This document shows positions 12,568 to 14,630 of a DNA stretch of 14,630 nucleotides, piece by piece (within the stretch, counting starts at the first letter, position 1; each line of letters opens with the position of its first letter). The position numbers were made by a program, and so were the translations under genes. Under the pieces are notes generated by a model that was given only the letters and a program-made list of their open reading frames with translations, did no database searches and was not told where the DNA came from. This DNA comes from an uncultured Eubacteriales bacterium (GTDB lineage Bacteria > Bacillota > Clostridia > Oscillospirales > Ruminococcaceae). The stretch spans positions 1 to 14,630 of the forward strand of contig CABUOE010000043.1 in assembly GCA_902493155.1 (NCBI GenBank). The letters are read 5' to 3'.

Positions 12568-14031
12568 ATGAAAAAATTTTCCACCATCTCTTTTGCCGTG
12601 TTTCTCCTTATCACAGTTCTCTGCCTCGGTTCCTGTTTTGGGATATCTGGCAAGAAGTTAGACGGCGAAACCAATGAATATCGCTGGGAGCTCAACACAA
12701 AAAGCCATACCCTGACCATTGAGGGAAAAGACCCCGAGGACAAACCCGATTTGGCTCCGGGGCCCTGGCAGCTTGCGGAGGCGCAGGAAATCGAGCATGT
12801 TGTACTCAAGGGGAAAGAGCCTTTGTATTTTGTTCCGGAGCAACATCTGGACAAGCTGCTCAGCCTGAAAACCTATTCCGGCAGCTACAACGGGGCCGCC
12901 TGGGTCATCGATTTAGAGGAGGGGACGCTGACCATCGACGCCGACGGGGTCGTCAGCAATGAGATGTTTCCCTTGGTAGAGAAAGCGTGGGCCTACTTTG
13001 CCGATTCAGTCGGCCGGCTCGTCATCGAAGACGGCGTCACCTCCATCCAGCAGGTCGTCGGGGTGGGGAAACCCGCCGACCCCAGGCCGGTTCTGCGCCA
13101 AATGGGATTTCAAACTGTGGTGTTGGGGAAAAAGCTCAAATCCGTCGAGGGCCTGGACACGGTGGCCCAGGATTCCTATGAAGTGAGCGACCAAAATTCC
13201 ACCTTTTTCACCTACGACGGCGCGGTGTACTTTAAAGAGGACAACATTATTGCGGCGCGCCCTTCCGGAAAGCCTTCTTTGACCTATCACCCGGACATGC
13301 CGGAGCAGATAGCGGGCATGCTGGGAAACTTTTCCTGGAGGCTCAACTTCATCGACCAGACGCTGACCTTTGAAGGAGACGGCTCCATGCCCGATCCCTG
13401 CAATCTGGTGGAGCAGTGCATTCCCTATCGGGATTCCATCCGCCGCATCGTGTTCGGGGACAAAATCACCACCATCACCCGGGAGCAGGATGAACGAAAT
13501 ATCTTGAACCTGGAGGCGGACACCTGCGTTTTGGGCAAAAGCATGCACCACAATATGCAGCTGACCCGGATGGCCGAGCAGTCCTATGAGGTGGATCCCG
13601 ACAATCCGTATTTGTCGGTTTACGACGGCGCTTTGTACTCCAAGGATTATAAAAAGTTGGTGGCGTTTCCCGCAGGAAAAACCCAGGTCGAGTTCCATAA
13701 AAACCTCAAGGTCATCGGGCAGGATTCCTTCATCAACGCTCAAATCCCGCTGGTGGTGGTGCCCTGGGGCGTCACCATCGTGGAGGACAACGCCTTTTCC
13801 CATATGGGCAGCTATGGCGCTGCCGTGATTCTGCCGGACACCCTGAAGCTGGCCGGAACCCATGATGAAAGCACCGAGGAATGGGCCACCGTCTACCTGT
13901 ATTCGGACGCAAACGAAGTGGCCAAGAAAGCCTACCCTGTCGCCGGGGGCGTCTATAGCTCCATCATGAAGCAAACCAAGGAAAAAATAGGCTTTACTTC
14001 GGTCTACGACTTTTATCCCGGCGTCCGCTAA
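12568..14031 (+). CDS. BspA-like (LRR_5-type) repeat lipoprotein
   Basis: The 487-residue protein begins with a lipoprotein signal peptide (MKKF, hydrophobic run, LGSC lipobox with Cys23 as lipid anchor), so it is held on the outer face of the membrane. The rest has internal repeats seen in clostridial BspA/LRR_5 surface proteins. A W-x5-7-LTI/F strand unit occurs near 40, 112 and 257 (the last is FSWRLNFIDQTLTFEGDGSMPD), followed by GRLVIEDGVTSI or RRIVFGDKITTI. A SYEV...YDGA[VL]Y...P[AS]GK unit occurs near 203-235 and 339-371. The end reads GQDSFINAQIPLVVVPWGVTIVEDNAFS, the typical LRR_5 form. Such proteins are thought to bind surfaces or host or partner proteins; no catalytic motif is seen. 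The ATG is preceded by AAAGGA. It has its own promoter and lies between two palindromic repeats and inverted IS-like ends. Confidence 0.82.
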   Translation: MKKFSTISFAVFLLITVLCLGSCFGISGKKLDGETNEYRWELNTKSHTLTIEGKDPEDKPDLAPGPWQLAEAQEIEHVVLKGKEPLYFVPEQHLDKLLSLKTYSGSYNGAAWVIDLEEGTLTIDADGVVSNEMFPLVEKAWAYFADSVGRLVIEDGVTSIQQVVGVGKPADPRPVLRQMGFQTVVLGKKLKSVEGLDTVAQDSYEVSDQNSTFFTYDGAVYFKEDNIIAARPSGKPSLTYHPDMPEQIAGMLGNFSWRLNFIDQTLTFEGDGSMPDPCNLVEQCIPYRDSIRRIVFGDKITTITREQDERNILNLEADTCVLGKSMHHNMQLTRMAEQSYEVDPDNPYLSVYDGALYSKDYKKLVAFPAGKTQVEFHKNLKVIGQDSFINAQIPLVVVPWGVTIVEDNAFSHMGSYGAAVILPDTLKLAGTHDESTEEWATVYLYSDANEVAKKAYPVAGGVYSSIMKQTKEKIGFTSVYDFYPGVR

Positions 14032-14216
14032 GAGCGGCAACCCGCGTTATCTGCGGAAACAGGCCGGTGGAGTCCGGCATCGAATGAAAAGGGAAGTTTT
14101 TACTCAAAAACGGCGGTTTATCCCTTGTTCTAACCTGCGATTTGATTAGTACCGTCAAGAACGGAACGCTATAAAGTGAATTGACGATAGCAATATGCGC
14201 AATTGCAAACAGAAAA

Positions 14217-14297
14217 TGTAGGGGCCATGTCTGCATCGGTCCGCTTTTCGGAGGAAAATCCTTTGTAAGCGGGCCGACGTGGGCGTCGGCCCCTACA
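14217..14297. repeat. 81-bp palindromic repeat, copy B (REP/MITE-like)
   Basis: It has the same plan and orientation as 12344-12426: TGTAGGGGCC and GGCCCCTACA form perfect outer arms, and the inner arms differ by transitions only. Its loop sequence (GAGG.AAA.TCCT) matches copy A. It sits immediately inside the right inverted end. Confidence 0.85.
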
Positions 14298-14300
14298 GTA

Positions 14301-14327
14301 TTTTTTAGATAGGTTATTTTGCAACAG
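14301..14327 (-). repeat. Right IS-like inverted end flanking the lipoprotein unit
   Basis: Its reverse complement matches the left end (12304-12330) at 24 of 27 positions, with the 13-bp core CTGTTGCAAAATA exact (plus-strand TATTTTGCAACAG at 14315-14327). The pair points inward on either side of the lipoprotein gene and of both palindromic repeats. No obvious target duplication is seen outside the ends. Confidence 0.7.
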
Positions 14328-14458
14328 TCCCTGAGGAACACGAGTAATGGGATTTGAGATTCGATTGCAATCCGGTATCAGATCATAAATCCGTAAGATC
14401 AACGCATACTAACAGAAGATTGAGATGGCTCAACGGAATGAAAACGAGAGGTGAAAGC

Positions 14459-14630
14459 TTGAAAAACCATTTAAAAGCAGAGACCAGCCCCTATCTTTTA
14501 CAGCATGCAGATAACCCTGTCGATTGGTATCCCTGGTGTGATGAGGCATTCGAAAGGGCCAAAGAAAAAGACCTGCCGGTGTTTTTGAGCATCGGCTACA
14601 GCACCTGCCACTGGTGCCATGTAATGGCCC
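14459..14630 (+). CDS. YyaL/DUF255 (SSP411-like) thioredoxin-fold protein, N-terminal part
   Basis: The visible 57 codons, cut by the window edge, read KNHLKAETSPYLLQHADNPV followed by DWYPW, then DLPVFLSIGYSTCHWCHVMA. The SPYLLQHA.NPVDWYPW opening and the CHWCH motif are diagnostic of the DUF255 / YyaL / spermatogenesis-associated protein 20 family, a large protein with an N-terminal thioredoxin-like domain followed by an alpha/alpha toroid resembling N-acylglucosamine epimerase-type folds. Function is not settled. I choose a TTG start at 14459 because GAGGTG lies five bases before it and the family normally begins a few residues before SPYLLQ. An in-frame ATG at 14438 would add seven residues but has only a weak ribosome site. 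Confidence 0.9.
   Translation, partial: MKNHLKAETSPYLLQHADNPVDWYPWCDEAFERAKEKDLPVFLSIGYSTCHWCHVMA

Larger units (their letters stand above)
14032..14458. other. Gene-free interval holding repeat copy B and the right inverted end
   Basis: Between the lipoprotein stop and the next gene there is no ORF with recognisable content. Small hairpins occur (GCCGG-N6-CCGGC near 14072, GCAAT-N7-ATTGC near 14189), but neither is followed by a T-run, so no convincing terminator for the lipoprotein gene is seen. The palindromic repeat and the IS-like end are listed separately. The last 120 bases carry no clear promoter for the gene at 14459. Confidence 0.6.

Noticed and set aside
13006..14040. 344-codon minus-strand ORF opposite the lipoprotein gene
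   Set aside because: Long only because of the GC-rich codon pattern of the opposite strand; no domain, while the plus strand encodes a signal peptide, lipobox and repeats.
12344..14297. CRISPR-like array from the two palindromic copies
   Set aside because: Only two copies nearly 1.9 kb apart with a gene between; no regular spacers or cas genes.

Overview
The window looks like chromosomal DNA of a moderately GC-rich Gram-positive anaerobe, most likely a Clostridia member of the Oscillospiraceae/Ruminococcaceae type. This rests on AGGAGG-type ribosome binding sites, good vegetative (sigma-A-like) promoters, a perfect CIRCE operator, a LysM+CAP exported protein, a Cytidylate_kin2 kinase, a BspA-like lipoprotein and a divergent Crp/Fnr-ferredoxin pair. 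No species is assigned. No CRISPR array, tRNA, rRNA, transposase or integrase gene was seen.

Layout. 1-240: direct-repeat DNA with hairpins. 330-941 (-): exported LysM+CAP protein. 1131-1796 (-): HAD phosphatase. 1913-2572 (-): Crp/Fnr regulator, divergent from 2769-3476 (+), an odd two-cluster ferredoxin. 3602-3898 and 3913-4896 (-): a Dabb protein and a zinc-ribbon/DUF2628 membrane protein, a probable operon. 5083-6180 (+): prfB (RF2) without the usual programmed frameshift. 6244-7032 (+): SAM methyltransferase. 7181-8542 (-): MATE exporter. 8772-9407 (-): cytidylate-kinase-like protein. 9698-10261 (+): PAP2 phosphatase. 10383-12278 (+): htpG (Hsp90) behind a CIRCE element. 12568-14031 (+): BspA-like repeat lipoprotein between two copies of a palindromic repeat and inverted IS-like ends. 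14459-end (+): start of a YyaL/DUF255 thioredoxin-fold protein.

Most genes are ordinary housekeeping or accessory functions in short, separately terminated units. Three places look newly rearranged or unusual. (1) The methyltransferase lies between prfB and prfB's probable original terminator, flanked by an exact 28-bp copy of the prfB 3' end. This is the signature expected of a cassette that entered the 3' end of prfB and restored it. (2) htpG carries a perfect CIRCE inside a longer 13-bp inverted repeat followed by a T-run, so the HrcA operator may also terminate transcription arriving from the PAP2 gene. (3) The lipoprotein gene, with its own promoter, is bracketed by 27-bp inverted ends (24/27 identical) and two 81-83 bp hairpin repeats, like a small non-autonomous mobile unit. 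I did not recognise any entirely new multi-gene system.
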